Positions 1 through 7,570 of a stretch of 34,419 nucleotides of DNA are shown piece after piece; position 1 is the first letter of the stretch, and each line of letters begins with the position of its first letter. This DNA is from Clostridiales bacterium (GTDB taxonomy: Bacteria > Bacillota > Clostridia > Christensenellales > Borkfalkiaceae), in assembly GCA_015069525.1 (NCBI GenBank), contig SVIK01000001.1, positions 1 to 34,419 of the forward strand, in the 5' to 3' direction. Below the pieces are notes generated by a model, which had not been told where the DNA came from, ran no database searches, and saw nothing but the letters and a program-made list of their open reading frames with translations. Both the position numbers and the translations under genes were made by a program.

Positions 1-1197
1 AGCAAACCCCACGTTAACATTGGTACGATTGGCCACGTTGACCACGGTAAAACGACTTTGACCGCAGCTATCACGATGGTTATGGCTGCACGCGGTGGTG
101 CACAAAAGATGAAGTATGACGAAATCGATAAAGCACCCGAAGAAAGAGCACGTGGTATTACAATTAATACCGCACACGTTGAATATCAAACGGATGCTCG
201 TCACTATGCACACGTTGACTGCCCGGGTCACGCTGACTACGTTAAGAACATGATTACCGGTGCTGCTCAAATGGACGGTGCAATCCTTGTTTGCGCTGCT
301 ACGGACGGTCCTATGCCCCAAACGCGTGAACACATCCTTCTTGCTCGTCAAGTAGGCGTTCCTTATATTGTTGTATTCATGAACAAGTGCGACCTCGTAG
401 ACGACGAAGAACTTCTTGAACTCGTTGAAATGGACATCAGAGACTTGTTGTCCTCCTACGACTTCCCCGGCGACGATATCCCCGTTATCCGTGGTTCCGC
501 ATTGAAGGCACTTGAATGTGCATCTTCCGACAAGCCCGCTGCTGAAATCATTGCAGACCCTGCAGTTAAGCCCGTTCTTGACCTTATGGATGCAGTTGAC
601 AGCTATATTCCTACGCCTGCTCGTGAAGATTCCAAGCCTTTCCTTCTTCCTGTAGAAGACGTGTTCACGATTTCTGGTCGTGGTACGGTTGCTACCGGTC
701 GTGTAGAACGTGGTGTTGCTCACGTTGGTGACCCTGCTGAAGTTGTTGGTTTGGTTGACAAACCCGTTGGTACGGTTCTTACCGGTCTTGAAATGTTCCA
801 CAAGATGCTTGACGAAGCACAAGCTGGTGACAACGTTGGTGCGTTGCTTCGTGGTATCAACAGAACGGATATTCAAAAAGGTCAAGTTATCGCTAAACCC
901 GGCACGGTTAAGACGGGTACGGAATTCCTTGCTCAAGTATACGTTTTGACGAAGGATGAAGGTGGTCGTCATACGGCATTCTTCAACCATTACAGACCTC
1001 AATTCTTCGTACGTACGACGGACGTTACGGGTATGATTGAACTTCCCGAAGGCGTTGAAATGGTTATGCCTGGCGACAACATCGAAATGAAAGTCGTTCT
1101 TATTAAGCCCGTTGCTTTGGAAGAAGGTCTTCGTTTCGCTATCCGTGAAGGTGGTAGAACGGTTGGTTCCGGCGTTATCGCAAAAATCATTAAATAA
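1..1197 (+). CDS. tuf: Elongation factor Tu, 5'-truncated by the window edge
   Basis: EF-Tu is the GTPase that delivers aminoacyl-tRNA to the ribosome in the cytoplasm. Frame 1 is open from base 1, where it reads [20 protein letters not shown], so the P-loop GHVDHGKT is complete and only about the first ten residues are missing. The switch II motif DCPGHADY and the guanine-specificity motif NKCD follow, and domains 2 and 3 run to the usual C-terminus ending VIAKIIK at TAA. The internal ATG at base 58 is not the true start. The gene is followed by a strong intrinsic terminator, so it ends its operon. In related bacteria tuf often closes the rpsL-rpsG-fusA operon, but that part is outside the window. 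Identification is secure. Confidence 0.98.
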   Translation, partial: SKPHVNIGTIGHVDHGKTTLTAAITMVMAARGGAQKMKYDEIDKAPEERARGITINTAHVEYQTDARHYAHVDCPGHADYVKNMITGAAQMDGAILVCAATDGPMPQTREHILLARQVGVPYIVVFMNKCDLVDDEELLELVEMDIRDLLSSYDFPGDDIPVIRGSALKALECASSDKPAAEIIADPAVKPVLDLMDAVDSYIPTPAREDSKPFLLPVEDVFTISGRGTVATGRVERGVAHVGDPAEVVGLVDKPVGTVLTGLEMFHKMLDEAQAGDNVGALLRGINRTDIQKGQVIAKPGTVKTGTEFLAQVYVLTKDEGGRHTAFFNHYRPQFFVRTTDVTGMIELPEGVEMVMPGDNIEMKVVLIKPVALEEGLRFAIREGGRTVGSGVIAKIIK

Positions 1198-1227
1198 TAG
1201 ATTTTTGATAGCCTAAAATTAAAAGCT

Positions 1228-1268
1228 ATAACGGCTCATCTGCGATTGGATGAGCCGTTATTATTTTA
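1228..1268 (+). terminator. Intrinsic terminator of tuf
   Basis: A perfect 13-bp stem with arms 1228-1240 and 1249-1261 (core ACGGCTCATC) encloses an 8-base loop and is followed by a T-rich tail. It lies about 30 bases after the tuf stop codon. Confidence 0.9.
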
Positions 1269-1285
1269 TAGTCGTTATAAGAATT

Positions 1286-1314
1286 TTTACAAAAATTATA
1301 AATAAATATACTAT
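1286..1314 (+). promoter_or_regulatory. Putative promoter for the DEP-family gene at 1376
   Basis: TTTACA at 1286-1291 and TACTAT at 1309-1314 are separated by 17 bases. The region is AT-rich, so the call is moderate. The 13 bases at 1308-1320 (ATACTATTATATT) recur exactly at the candidate promoter in front of the solute-binding protein gene (24387-24399). Confidence 0.5.
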
Positions 1315-1375
1315 TATATTTGAAAAGTAGTGATAAAATATTATATAGAAAAATAAATAAGGACTAAAAACAATT

Positions 1376-2680
1376 ATGAATAAACGTACACAGTTTGATT
1401 TTATTGCTTATATGACGCCACCGCCTGAGAATCCGCGTGGTGACGGAAGAAACGACGTTTCTATCGAGTGTCAAACGGACGAACATTATTCAAATATCGT
1501 TAAATGCGGTTTTAACGGTACGTCCGCCATTTACGAGTATGATGAAGCAGAGTATGAAAAAGCGCTTACTTTATGCGATAAATACGGCCTTACAATGCTT
1601 GTACGCGACCAAAAAGGCTTGGAACAATACGTTGTCAAAGAACTTTGCGTGACGGGTGAAACAGCGGAAGAATGGCTTGCTAAGAATGCAGAGGCCATGA
1701 AGAATCGTTTGGATTTATGCGCAAAACACCCTTCGTTTGCTGGCGTTTTAGCAGCTGACGAACCGCATACGGATAAATATCCGCATTTGAAAATTTTGCA
1801 AGACTGGTTTAACGAAAATTATCCTGGAAAGGAATTTGAAGTCAACCTGTTGCCTGATTACGCTTCTGCGGAACAACTTTTCAATGACGAGAAGGCGGAA
1901 TTTACCTATGAAAAGTATTTAGATGATTTCGTAGAGATTGTGAAGCCTGAATATTTGAGCTACGACCATTACGCATTGATAAAGGACAGGACGACTGGCG
2001 AGGAATATCTTCGTCCCTCCTATCTAAAAAATCTTGAATACTTCGCAAAAGCCTCAAAACGTATTGGAAAAGAGTTTAAAGTATTTCTTTTAACGCTTGG
2101 ACATTGGGATTTTAGAACGGTCACTACGTACGAAGAAATTGCATGGCAAGTGTATACGTCTATGGCTTACGGCGCATCGGGCGCGCAAACGTTCACCTAT
2201 TGGACGTCGCTTGAATACGAGCCGTATAACAATCCTGCAAACGTGACGACGGCGCTTGTTGGGCAAAAAGGCGAGCTTTTGCCTGCTTGGTATGCAATGC
2301 AGGAAACGATTGCAGAAGTGCGCTCTTTCGAAAAGGCGTATTTCAACTATCGTTGGGATAAATGTATTTACTTTTTGGCGGGAGAATCGAACAAATTAAC
2401 CGAGCCTTTGGATAAAAACACGGATGCGTGCTTGATAAAGGCAAAGACGACGGGCGACGTAGTTGTTGGATGTTTCACTAATGAAGCAAACAAGGCTTAC
2501 TTAATTTCCAACCTTACCGACCCGAAGGATAAGCTTTCCGCGAAAATACAGCTGTATTTTGATAAAGATTATTCCGTTATCGTATGGAAAGACGGTAAAA
2601 AGACGGAAACGAATACTAAAAATAAGGAATTATGCTTAGATATTCGTTGTGGATCGGGTGCTTTCATTGAAATTAAATAA
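1376..2680 (+). CDS. Glycosidase-like TIM-barrel protein of unassigned 'DEP' family, cytoplasmic
   Basis: I do not recognise a named family. The 434-residue protein has no signal peptide. It shares an ordered motif set with the proteins at 5649-7142, 26017-27291 and 33607-34419: a proline-rich start (TPPPENP, residues 14-20), a GVLAADEP strand (residues 123-130), NLLP (157-160), LSYDHYA (194-200), a Trp/aromatic strand near 240-245, and AYGASGAQTFTYW (264-276). A C-terminal beta-sandwich-like region ends GSGAFIEIK. Alternating strands and helices with acidic residues at strand ends resemble clan-A glycoside hydrolases, with Glu129 a candidate catalytic residue. That role is inference. The gene stands alone between a promoter and a terminator. 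Start ATG 1376 has AAGGA about 13 bases upstream. Confidence 0.7.
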   Translation: MNKRTQFDFIAYMTPPPENPRGDGRNDVSIECQTDEHYSNIVKCGFNGTSAIYEYDEAEYEKALTLCDKYGLTMLVRDQKGLEQYVVKELCVTGETAEEWLAKNAEAMKNRLDLCAKHPSFAGVLAADEPHTDKYPHLKILQDWFNENYPGKEFEVNLLPDYASAEQLFNDEKAEFTYEKYLDDFVEIVKPEYLSYDHYALIKDRTTGEEYLRPSYLKNLEYFAKASKRIGKEFKVFLLTLGHWDFRTVTTYEEIAWQVYTSMAYGASGAQTFTYWTSLEYEPYNNPANVTTALVGQKGELLPAWYAMQETIAEVRSFEKAYFNYRWDKCIYFLAGESNKLTEPLDKNTDACLIKAKTTGDVVVGCFTNEANKAYLISNLTDPKDKLSAKIQLYFDKDYSVIVWKDGKKTETNTKNKELCLDIRCGSGAFIEIK

Positions 2681-2686
2681 AAAGAG

Positions 2687-2715
2687 AGCGGTTGTCGAAA
2701 GATAACCGCTTTTTT
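2687..2715 (+). terminator. Intrinsic terminator after the first DEP gene
   Basis: A ten-pair stem, 2687-2696 with 2701-2710 including one G-U pair, is capped by a GAAA tetraloop and runs into six T residues. Confidence 0.92.
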
Positions 2716-2746
2716 ACTGCAAAAGAGAATAAAAATGTGTAAATTC

Positions 2747-2775
2747 TTGCAAAAATAAGCGGAATATGCTATAAT
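2747..2775 (+). promoter_or_regulatory. Promoter of the CPBP protease gene
   Basis: TTGCAA at 2747-2752 and TATAAT at 2770-2775 are 17 bases apart. A ribosome site AAGGTG lies just before the GTG start at 2806. Confidence 0.8.
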
Positions 2776-2805
2776 TATATAAATATTTGTTATAAGGTGT
2801 AAAAC

Positions 2806-3642
2806 GTGGCGAAATCCTTAAAAAACAATTACATAAGGAAAGTTGTTATAGGCGTGATAATCCTCGTTTTTGGCGCGTTTATGGCGATTTTGGAGTGGTT
2901 TCCGTTGCCGTTTAGTAAAGACGTTTGGTATAACGCAATTTTCAATAAAACGCTACAACAAATAAGCGGAATTGTCGCAGGAGTGCTTTTTTTACAGTAT
3001 TTAAACGTAAAGCTGTTCAAAAAACCAACCAAATGGCTGTATCTTATTCCCTGTTTGCTAATTGCCGTCAATAACTTTCAATGGTGGTCTTATTTTAGTG
3101 GTTTGCAACGTTTTGTTCGTACAAACGCACTCGATTACGTAATATTTATTATATATTGTCTAAGTGTAGGGATGTTCGAGGAATTTATATTCCGTGGCGT
3201 CTTGTTTTCGGTGCTGGCGGGGTATTTCTCTAAAACAAAGAAGGGATTAATTGCAACGTTTGTCGTATCCTCGCTGTTGTTTGGTATAGCGCATTTATTC
3301 AATTTTAATATATTGCAGGTATTATATACGATATTAACGGGCGGATTGTTTGCGTTTACGTTGATTAAGACAAAGAATCTGCTTTGCTGTGGGCTTGTAC
3401 ACGCCGTATATAATATTTGTGGGTTAATTATGGATAGTCAGGCTTCGTTAGGGCTTGGGAGTGGCGCAATTATATTCAACGTGGGTACGGTATTGACGAT
3501 GGGGATTCCCGCTGTGATAATGGTGGCGTTTGTATTGTATTCCTTAATAAAATACCCCGAAGAAGAGCGAAAAACCTTATATGAAAGACTTGGCGTAAAC
3601 GAAAAGACTGAAAATACGGATAATACGGAAGAAAATCAATAA
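2806..3642 (+). CDS. CPBP family intramembrane metalloprotease (Abi/CAAX-protease-like)
   Basis: This 278-residue multi-pass membrane protein has about eight hydrophobic segments. It carries the three diagnostic CPBP motifs: EEFIFRG (the EExxxR glutamate pair and arginine), FGIAHLFN (FxxxH) and a final HAVYN (HxxxN). In this family the Glu and His residues coordinate a metal and cleave substrates within the membrane. Members act in CAAX processing in eukaryotes and in bacteriocin self-immunity in some bacteria. The charged C-terminal tail ends in a run rich in Glu, Asn and Thr. The start is GTG at 2806, supported by AAGGTG seven bases upstream. The gene is transcribed alone, so the context gives no substrate. 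Confidence 0.88.
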   Translation: MAKSLKNNYIRKVVIGVIILVFGAFMAILEWFPLPFSKDVWYNAIFNKTLQQISGIVAGVLFLQYLNVKLFKKPTKWLYLIPCLLIAVNNFQWWSYFSGLQRFVRTNALDYVIFIIYCLSVGMFEEFIFRGVLFSVLAGYFSKTKKGLIATFVVSSLLFGIAHLFNFNILQVLYTILTGGLFAFTLIKTKNLLCCGLVHAVYNICGLIMDSQASLGLGSGAIIFNVGTVLTMGIPAVIMVAFVLYSLIKYPEEERKTLYERLGVNEKTENTDNTEENQ

Positions 3643-3709
3643 TAAGGATTAAAAATATATCTAAAAGCAAGAAATGACACTAAAAAGCGAAAAACAACGT
3701 TCAAAAGGG

Positions 3710-3748
3710 CGGAAAAACGGCAAAAAATGCCGTTTTTCCGTATTTTTT
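3710..3748 (+). terminator. Intrinsic terminator after the CPBP gene
   Basis: A perfect 13-bp stem (arms 3710-3722 and 3728-3740) with an A5 loop is followed by six T residues. It separates the protease gene from the regulatory block downstream. Confidence 0.93.
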
Positions 3749-3802
3749 ATGCCAAAACGCGTGAAGGATAGGGCAAATGCAAATATTCGCAAATATGAGT
3801 AG

Positions 3803-3886
3803 TATGTCTAACATAATACCTATGTCTGACATAAACGCCCCTATTTTTTACTACGTCTATCATAATACCTATGTTTGACATAGGTA
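3803..3886. repeat. Four-copy palindromic operator-like array
   Basis: Four 13-bp near-palindromes of form TATGTCTNACATA occur at 3803-3815, 3821-3833, 3852-3864 and 3870-3882. Starts are 18, 31 and 18 bases apart, so the array is also a pair of 28-bp direct repeats (3806-3833 and 3855-3882) with two mismatches. The second unit is a perfect palindrome (TATGTC-T-GACATA). The last unit extends to a 21-bp perfect inverted repeat, 3866-3886, with 9-bp arms around TTG. The array ends 29 bases before the -35 element of the riboswitch promoter, a position suited to a DNA-binding regulator. The protein that binds it is unknown. Confidence 0.75.
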
Positions 3887-3915
3887 AAATCCCACAAAAA
3901 TCTGCTAAAAACGGC

Positions 3916-3943
3916 TTGACGCTTGTTTTTTATCTGTTATAAT
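3916..3943 (+). promoter_or_regulatory. Promoter of the SAM-riboswitch transcript
   Basis: TTGACG at 3916-3921 and TATAAT at 3938-3943 are 16 bases apart. This predicts transcription starting near 3950, right at the 5' edge of the riboswitch. Confidence 0.8.
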
Positions 3944-3948
3944 GGGCG

Positions 3949-4038
3949 TACCATAAAGAGTGCGCGAGGGACAAGCCCGTTGACTGCACAGCAACCTACC
4001 GATAAGGCAAGGTGCTAAGGCTTGGAAGATGGGTTTAT
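3949..4038 (+). ncRNA. SAM-I-clan riboswitch aptamer, variant without P4
   Basis: The core matches the SAM-I clan: AAGAG at 3956-3960, the kink-turn and P2 segment GAGGGACAAGCCC (3966-3978), the J2/3 segment GCAACC (3991-3996), GGTGCTAA (4011-4018) and the 3' P1 segment GAAGAT (4025-4030). P2 is closed by GTGC with GCAC, and P1 by CCAT (3951-3954) with ATGG (4029-4032). The P2 loop CAAG (3972-3975) complements CTTG (4021-4024), keeping the expected pseudoknot with changed bases. The P4 hairpin of standard SAM-I aptamers is missing, because the pseudoknot strand runs almost directly into the 3' strand of P1. That layout is closer to SAM-IV or SAM-I/IV variants. Control by S-adenosylmethionine is inferred from the family. 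Confidence 0.82.
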
Positions 4039-4049
4039 ATCTGCGTGGA

Positions 4050-4076
4050 AACTCATCTTGCGATGGGTTCTTTTTT
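4050..4076 (+). terminator. Riboswitch expression platform: terminator with competing antiterminator
   Basis: AACTCATC (4050-4057) pairs with GATGGGTT (4062-4069) around a TTGC loop and is followed by CTTTTTT. The same left arm can instead pair over nine positions with GATGGGTTT at 4028-4036, which contains the 3' strand of riboswitch P1. Ligand-bound P1 would free the left arm for the terminator. This is the usual OFF-switch logic of SAM-I riboswitches. Confidence 0.85.
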
Positions 4077-4117
4077 GCTCTTTTTTGGTGATAGTAGGGC
4101 AACTTTTTCGTTGTGTA

Positions 4118-4146
4118 TTGACAAAAGTGAGGACTTCTTATATAAT
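4118..4146 (+). promoter_or_regulatory. Consensus promoter of the AlbA_2 gene
   Basis: TTGACA at 4118-4123 and TATAAT at 4141-4146 are exactly 17 bases apart. The promoter lies downstream of the riboswitch terminator, so this gene can be transcribed independently of SAM. Confidence 0.9.
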
Positions 4147-4167
4147 ATATATAAGAGGACGTCTTAT
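4125..4167. promoter_or_regulatory. Putative operator pair flanking the -10 and overlapping the start codon
   Basis: The 17-bp inverted repeat ATAAGA-N5-TCTTAT (4151-4167) includes the first two bases of the ATG at 4166. A related site occupies 4125-4141, and the 13-base core GAGGACKTCTTAT repeats at 4129-4141 and 4155-4167 with one mismatch, 26 bases apart. One copy lies in the promoter spacer and reaches the first base of the -10 box. The other covers the start codon. This suggests repression, possibly by the encoded protein. Confidence 0.6.
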
Positions 4168-5551
4168 GATTGATTTAAAAAACGTAGAAAATTATCGTGA
4201 AAACAATCGAATAGAGGCAAAAAAAGCGCTTGGTGGGCTTCCAAAAAGTCTTTGGGAGACGTATTCTGCATTTGCGAACACGTACGGTGGCGTTATTTTA
4301 TTGGGCGTTAAAGAGGAAGCCGATAAAAGTTTGCACGCCGTACGTTTGCCCGACCCTGAAAAACTTTTGGCTGAGTTTTGGGGGATTATCAACGATAAAT
4401 CCAAGGTAAGCGTCAATATTCTCACGCAAAAGCAGGTGAAGATTGTGGGGGTTGGGGAAAATCGTTTTATCAGTATTCACGTCCCTCGGGCGAGCCGTTT
4501 TGACAAGCCTGTTTTTATTGGTAGCGACCCGTTTTTGGGCAGTTATCGTAGGACGGGTGAAGGAGATTATCGTTGTGAAGAGGAAGAGGTAAAAAGCATG
4601 ATTCGCGACGCTACGAAAGTAGCCGAAGATATGCGTCCGTTGCCCGATGGCGATTATCGCGAACTTGAAAAAAAGAGTATATCTTCCTATCGTCAAGCGG
4701 TGTTAAAAAACAGACCGTCAACTTTGTTGGCGCAGTTAAGTGAAGAGGATTTTTTATTCAAGACGGGCGTTATCGCACGGGAGAACACGGGAAAACTTCG
4801 TCCTACGAAAGCGGGACTTCTTATGTTGGGGCAATGGAAGAGTATTAAAGAACGTTTTCCTAATTTTAGATTGTTTTTTGAAACGCGCACAAACGAGGGA
4901 AAGACGAAAAAGGAATATCGTGAAAACGTATTTTCTTTTTTTAACCGTGTTAGCGAGGATTTTCGGGCAACGTTATTGGATGAAAACGCCTATCTTGCTT
5001 CGCTTGAAGCCTTGACGAATTGCCTTATCAACGCTGATTACAATGCAAAAAGCGGTATCTACGTGACCAATAAAAAATCGGGGCTTTCCTTTTCCAACCC
5101 AGGCGGATTCCGTATGTCGGTAGACCAAGCAAAGTCGGGCGGTGTTTCCGACCCTCGCAACTTGGGTTTGCTCCGCTTATTCTATTTTTTGGGAGCGGGA
5201 AGTGGTACGGGTAGCGGTATTCCAAGTGTCTTTGCTAATTGGTGCAAAAACGGACGAGGCATGCCCGTTATCCGTGAAAGTTTCCGCCCTGAGAGAGTAA
5301 ACGTGATTTTGCCTTACGCTATGGAAACGGGAAGAAAGAATTTGTTTAAGACAAAAGCGGGAAAACTCTCTTTTGGTGAAGAGGAAAAGAGGGTGATTAT
5401 AGAGTTTATTACCGAGCGTATCAGCGCTACGGTAGGTGAGATTTCATTGGCACTACATTTGCCGTCTGCGGAAATTAAGGAAATGCTTGAAAAGTTATTA
5501 GAAGACGGTGTTTTGAAAAAAGAGGGAAATGCCTACTCGTTAAAGAGCTGA
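4166..5551 (+). CDS. AlbA_2 (Schlafen AlbA-like) domain putative transcriptional regulator
   Basis: The 461-residue protein begins with an AlbA_2/Schlafen-type domain (about residues 10-135) recognised by YRENNRIEAKKALGG, AFANTYGGVILLGV and a basic YRRTGEGDYRC segment. A middle to C-terminal region resembles the ATP-binding-like domain of COG2865 proteins (EALTNCLINADY, NPGGF, GVSDPRNLGLL, GSGTGSGIPSVF). A winged-helix segment closes it (about residues 405-460, ATVGEISLALHLPSAEIKEM). Family members are annotated as putative DNA-binding regulators; their true activity is poorly known. Start ATG 4166 follows AAGAGG closely. An upstream in-frame extension would run through the riboswitch and is rejected. 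The overlapping inverted repeat hints at autoregulation. The SAM riboswitch transcript enters this gene when not terminated. Confidence 0.85.
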   Translation: MIDLKNVENYRENNRIEAKKALGGLPKSLWETYSAFANTYGGVILLGVKEEADKSLHAVRLPDPEKLLAEFWGIINDKSKVSVNILTQKQVKIVGVGENRFISIHVPRASRFDKPVFIGSDPFLGSYRRTGEGDYRCEEEEVKSMIRDATKVAEDMRPLPDGDYRELEKKSISSYRQAVLKNRPSTLLAQLSEEDFLFKTGVIARENTGKLRPTKAGLLMLGQWKSIKERFPNFRLFFETRTNEGKTKKEYRENVFSFFNRVSEDFRATLLDENAYLASLEALTNCLINADYNAKSGIYVTNKKSGLSFSNPGGFRMSVDQAKSGGVSDPRNLGLLRLFYFLGAGSGTGSGIPSVFANWCKNGRGMPVIRESFRPERVNVILPYAMETGRKNLFKTKAGKLSFGEEEKRVIIEFITERISATVGEISLALHLPSAEIKEMLEKLLEDGVLKKEGNAYSLKS

Positions 5552-5648
5552 AAATAGACTTTTTTACAAATTTATAGGATTAAATTACAAGAATAAACGA
5601 AAGAAATAATTTATTATTATATTAATAAATTAAGAGGGGAAACTATTT

Positions 5649-7142
5649 ATGAGATTAAAGAAGACGATTGCATTATGTTTGTCTATGTTGACGGCGTTTT
5701 CCTTTGTCGCTTGTGGCGTGAGTGAGGGTAAAAACGACGATAATTCGTCGCTTCAAGTGAATACGGGGAAAGCCTATGAAACAAGCGCAAACAACGACGT
5801 GGAGACGGGGAAGGCTCTTTCCACATCCGCGCGCTTGCGGAAAAAATACGGTTCTTATTGGACCCCGCAAACCGATTATAAAACGATGCCTATCGGCGCA
5901 TACAACGGTTTACCGCCGAGTGGTTCGCTTGGGTTTGATTATGATTACGAACAAGTATTAAGCGATTATAACGAGCTCGGCGTTAATTACTTGTTTGGCT
6001 TATATAATAGCGCAAACCAGAATCTTGAGCATGAAAAAACCACGTTATCGCTTTGTGATGAATATAATATATCCTATCTTTCCAAGTGGAACGCGTTGCA
6101 TTGGGAAACGGAAAGCAGTTTGCAAAATCAAAAGGCAATCTTGGAAGAGTTGACGAAATATGAAAGCTTTATGGGACCGATTATCGTTGACGAGCCTGGA
6201 AAAATGGCTTTCCAAGGTATGGCAACCGCCCGCGATGCGTTTGAGAAAGTGATTGGGGCAAACGCCAACGATTATTTGTATCACGTCAATCTTCTTCCCA
6301 ATTGGGCAGGGTGCGAGCCTTTGTACAATTTCCAAGCAAAAAATCCGGAAAGCGATTGGGACGTCTATAAAAATTATACCTATAATCAATATTTGACGGA
6401 TTATATGCAGATATACAATCCCCAAGTGCTCTCTTACGATTTCTATCCTATGGTGGGGGCGGAAAAGGAGCTCAAAGACGGGTATTTTGAAAATCTTTCC
6501 GTTATTCGTGAAAAGGCGTTGGAGGCGAATATTCCCTTCTGGACGTTTGTGCAAACGTGCGCGTGGGATTTTAATCAACGCTTGCCAAGCAAAGAAGAGT
6601 TGTTGTGGAACGTCAATACTTGTCTTGCTTACGGTGCGAAAGGGATAGAGTATTTTTGCGGTGTAGAGCCTTGGAATAGCACGAGTGCCGAACATTTCTC
6701 TGCTTCGCTTTTCTATAAAGACGGCAGTCACGTACCCGTTGTATACGATAGTGCGCTTCTTGCAAATAAGCAAATTCAAGCAATTGACGAAGTGTTGATG
6801 TGTTCTAAGAGTAAGGGTGTGATTTTCGTTGGCGATACTCCCGCGCTTTCAAACGGTACGAACAAGACGATGACGCCTTCTACGAGGGACGTGCTTAAAA
6901 GCTATAACGAATTGACTTCGGCGTCGGCGTTTCACGCGTTAATCGGTTGTTTCTATTACGAGGGAAAGACGGCGCTTTACGTTGTGAATAACTCGGTAAG
7001 CGAAGCGGATGCCGTGAATTTGCAATTTAATAAAGCTGTGCAAGGAACGTACACGCAAGGTGCAACGAAGAAGACTTTCTCGGGTGATACATTGCGATTG
7101 ACGTTGGAAGCGGGTGATGGAGTGCTCGTTGTGCTCGATTGA
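5649..7142 (+). CDS. DEP-family glycosidase-like lipoprotein
   Basis: This is a 497-residue exported paralogue of the protein at 1376-2680. The N-terminus MRLKKTIALCLSMLTAF leads to a lipobox FVAC with Cys22, so it should be a membrane-anchored lipoprotein. A Ser/Asn/Thr-rich linker runs to about residue 75. The shared motifs follow in order: a Pro-rich MPIGAYNGLPP (80-90), VDEP (180-183), NLLPNW (214-219), LSYDFYP (261-267), FWTFVQTCAWDF (297-308) and AYGAKGIEYF (327-336). A beta-rich C-terminal domain ends GDGVLVVLD. Glu182 is a candidate catalytic residue by position. Start ATG 5649 has AGAGGGGA upstream. No terminator separates it from the AlbA_2 gene 97 bases earlier, so read-through is possible. 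Substrate unknown. Confidence 0.72.
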   Translation: MRLKKTIALCLSMLTAFSFVACGVSEGKNDDNSSLQVNTGKAYETSANNDVETGKALSTSARLRKKYGSYWTPQTDYKTMPIGAYNGLPPSGSLGFDYDYEQVLSDYNELGVNYLFGLYNSANQNLEHEKTTLSLCDEYNISYLSKWNALHWETESSLQNQKAILEELTKYESFMGPIIVDEPGKMAFQGMATARDAFEKVIGANANDYLYHVNLLPNWAGCEPLYNFQAKNPESDWDVYKNYTYNQYLTDYMQIYNPQVLSYDFYPMVGAEKELKDGYFENLSVIREKALEANIPFWTFVQTCAWDFNQRLPSKEELLWNVNTCLAYGAKGIEYFCGVEPWNSTSAEHFSASLFYKDGSHVPVVYDSALLANKQIQAIDEVLMCSKSKGVIFVGDTPALSNGTNKTMTPSTRDVLKSYNELTSASAFHALIGCFYYEGKTALYVVNNSVSEADAVNLQFNKAVQGTYTQGATKKTFSGDTLRLTLEAGDGVLVVLD

Positions 7143-7156
7143 TAAAAACGCGCTTT

Positions 7157-7193
7157 ACAGCCGAACGGAAAACCGTTCGGCTGTATTTTTTTT
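7157..7193 (+). terminator. Intrinsic terminator after the DEP lipoprotein
   Basis: A perfect 12-bp GC-rich stem (7157-7168 with 7173-7184) with an AAAA loop is followed by A and eight T residues. Confidence 0.95.
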
Positions 7194-7226
7194 GCGTATT
7201 TTTTAGGGCGAATATCCTAACGGATA

Positions 7227-7255
7227 TTGACATTATGCACATAGTATTGTATAAT
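7227..7255 (+). promoter_or_regulatory. Consensus promoter of the TIGR04076-like gene
   Basis: TTGACA (7227-7232) and TATAAT (7250-7255) are exactly 17 bases apart. The expected start of transcription, about 7 bases after the -10, coincides with the ATG at 7262. Confidence 0.88.
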
Positions 7256-7261
7256 AAACGT

Positions 7262-7570
7262 ATGTATAAGGTAAAAATAACGGCAATTAGAAAAACGGAA
7301 TATCCCGATTTGATGAAGAAATACGAAAACCCGATAGAACATACCTGTGATTTATCTATCGGGCAGAGTTTTATTTCGTCTGGGGAAAAACCGACGGGTT
7401 TTTGCGATAGCGCGTGGGAGAGCGTTGCACCGTTCGTGAAAACGCTTTGCGAGGGTGGCGGTAATTTTTACGACGGTTGGATGAAGAACCCTTATTCCGC
7501 CATGATATCTTGCAACGACGGCTTTCGTCCCGTTAGTTTTTATTTAGAAAGGGTTGAGGAGAATTCGTAA
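7262..7570 (+). CDS. TIGR04076 family small protein
   Basis: This 102-residue protein starts MYKVKITAIRK and has the pattern of the TIGR04076 family, including a conserved-looking CDLSIGQSF, GFCDSAWESV and a Cys-containing ISCNDGFRPVSFYLE C-terminus. The family's function is unknown. There is no signal peptide or membrane segment. I chose ATG 7262 because homologues begin with KVKIT and because a perfect promoter lies immediately before it. An upstream in-frame extension would run through the promoter and preceding terminator. No Shine-Dalgarno sequence is visible, so translation is probably leaderless. Its stop overlaps the next start by one base (TAATG), suggesting translational coupling. 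Confidence 0.8.
   Translation: MYKVKITAIRKTEYPDLMKKYENPIEHTCDLSIGQSFISSGEKPTGFCDSAWESVAPFVKTLCEGGGNFYDGWMKNPYSAMISCNDGFRPVSFYLERVEENS

Noticed and set aside
4022..4165. In-frame upstream extension of the AlbA_2 protein
   Set aside because: It begins inside the riboswitch and crosses the terminator and a perfect promoter, so it is not coding. The real start is ATG 4166.
6045..6779. Long open frames on the strand opposite to known genes, for example 6045-6779, 19921-20814 and 31780-32580
   Set aside because: They mirror the coding frame of well-supported genes, lack ribosome sites and have arginine/histidine/phenylalanine-rich shadow composition.
7139..7261. Upstream extension of the TIGR04076-like protein
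   Set aside because: It overlaps the terminator hairpin and promoter, and the residues do not match the family's N-terminus.
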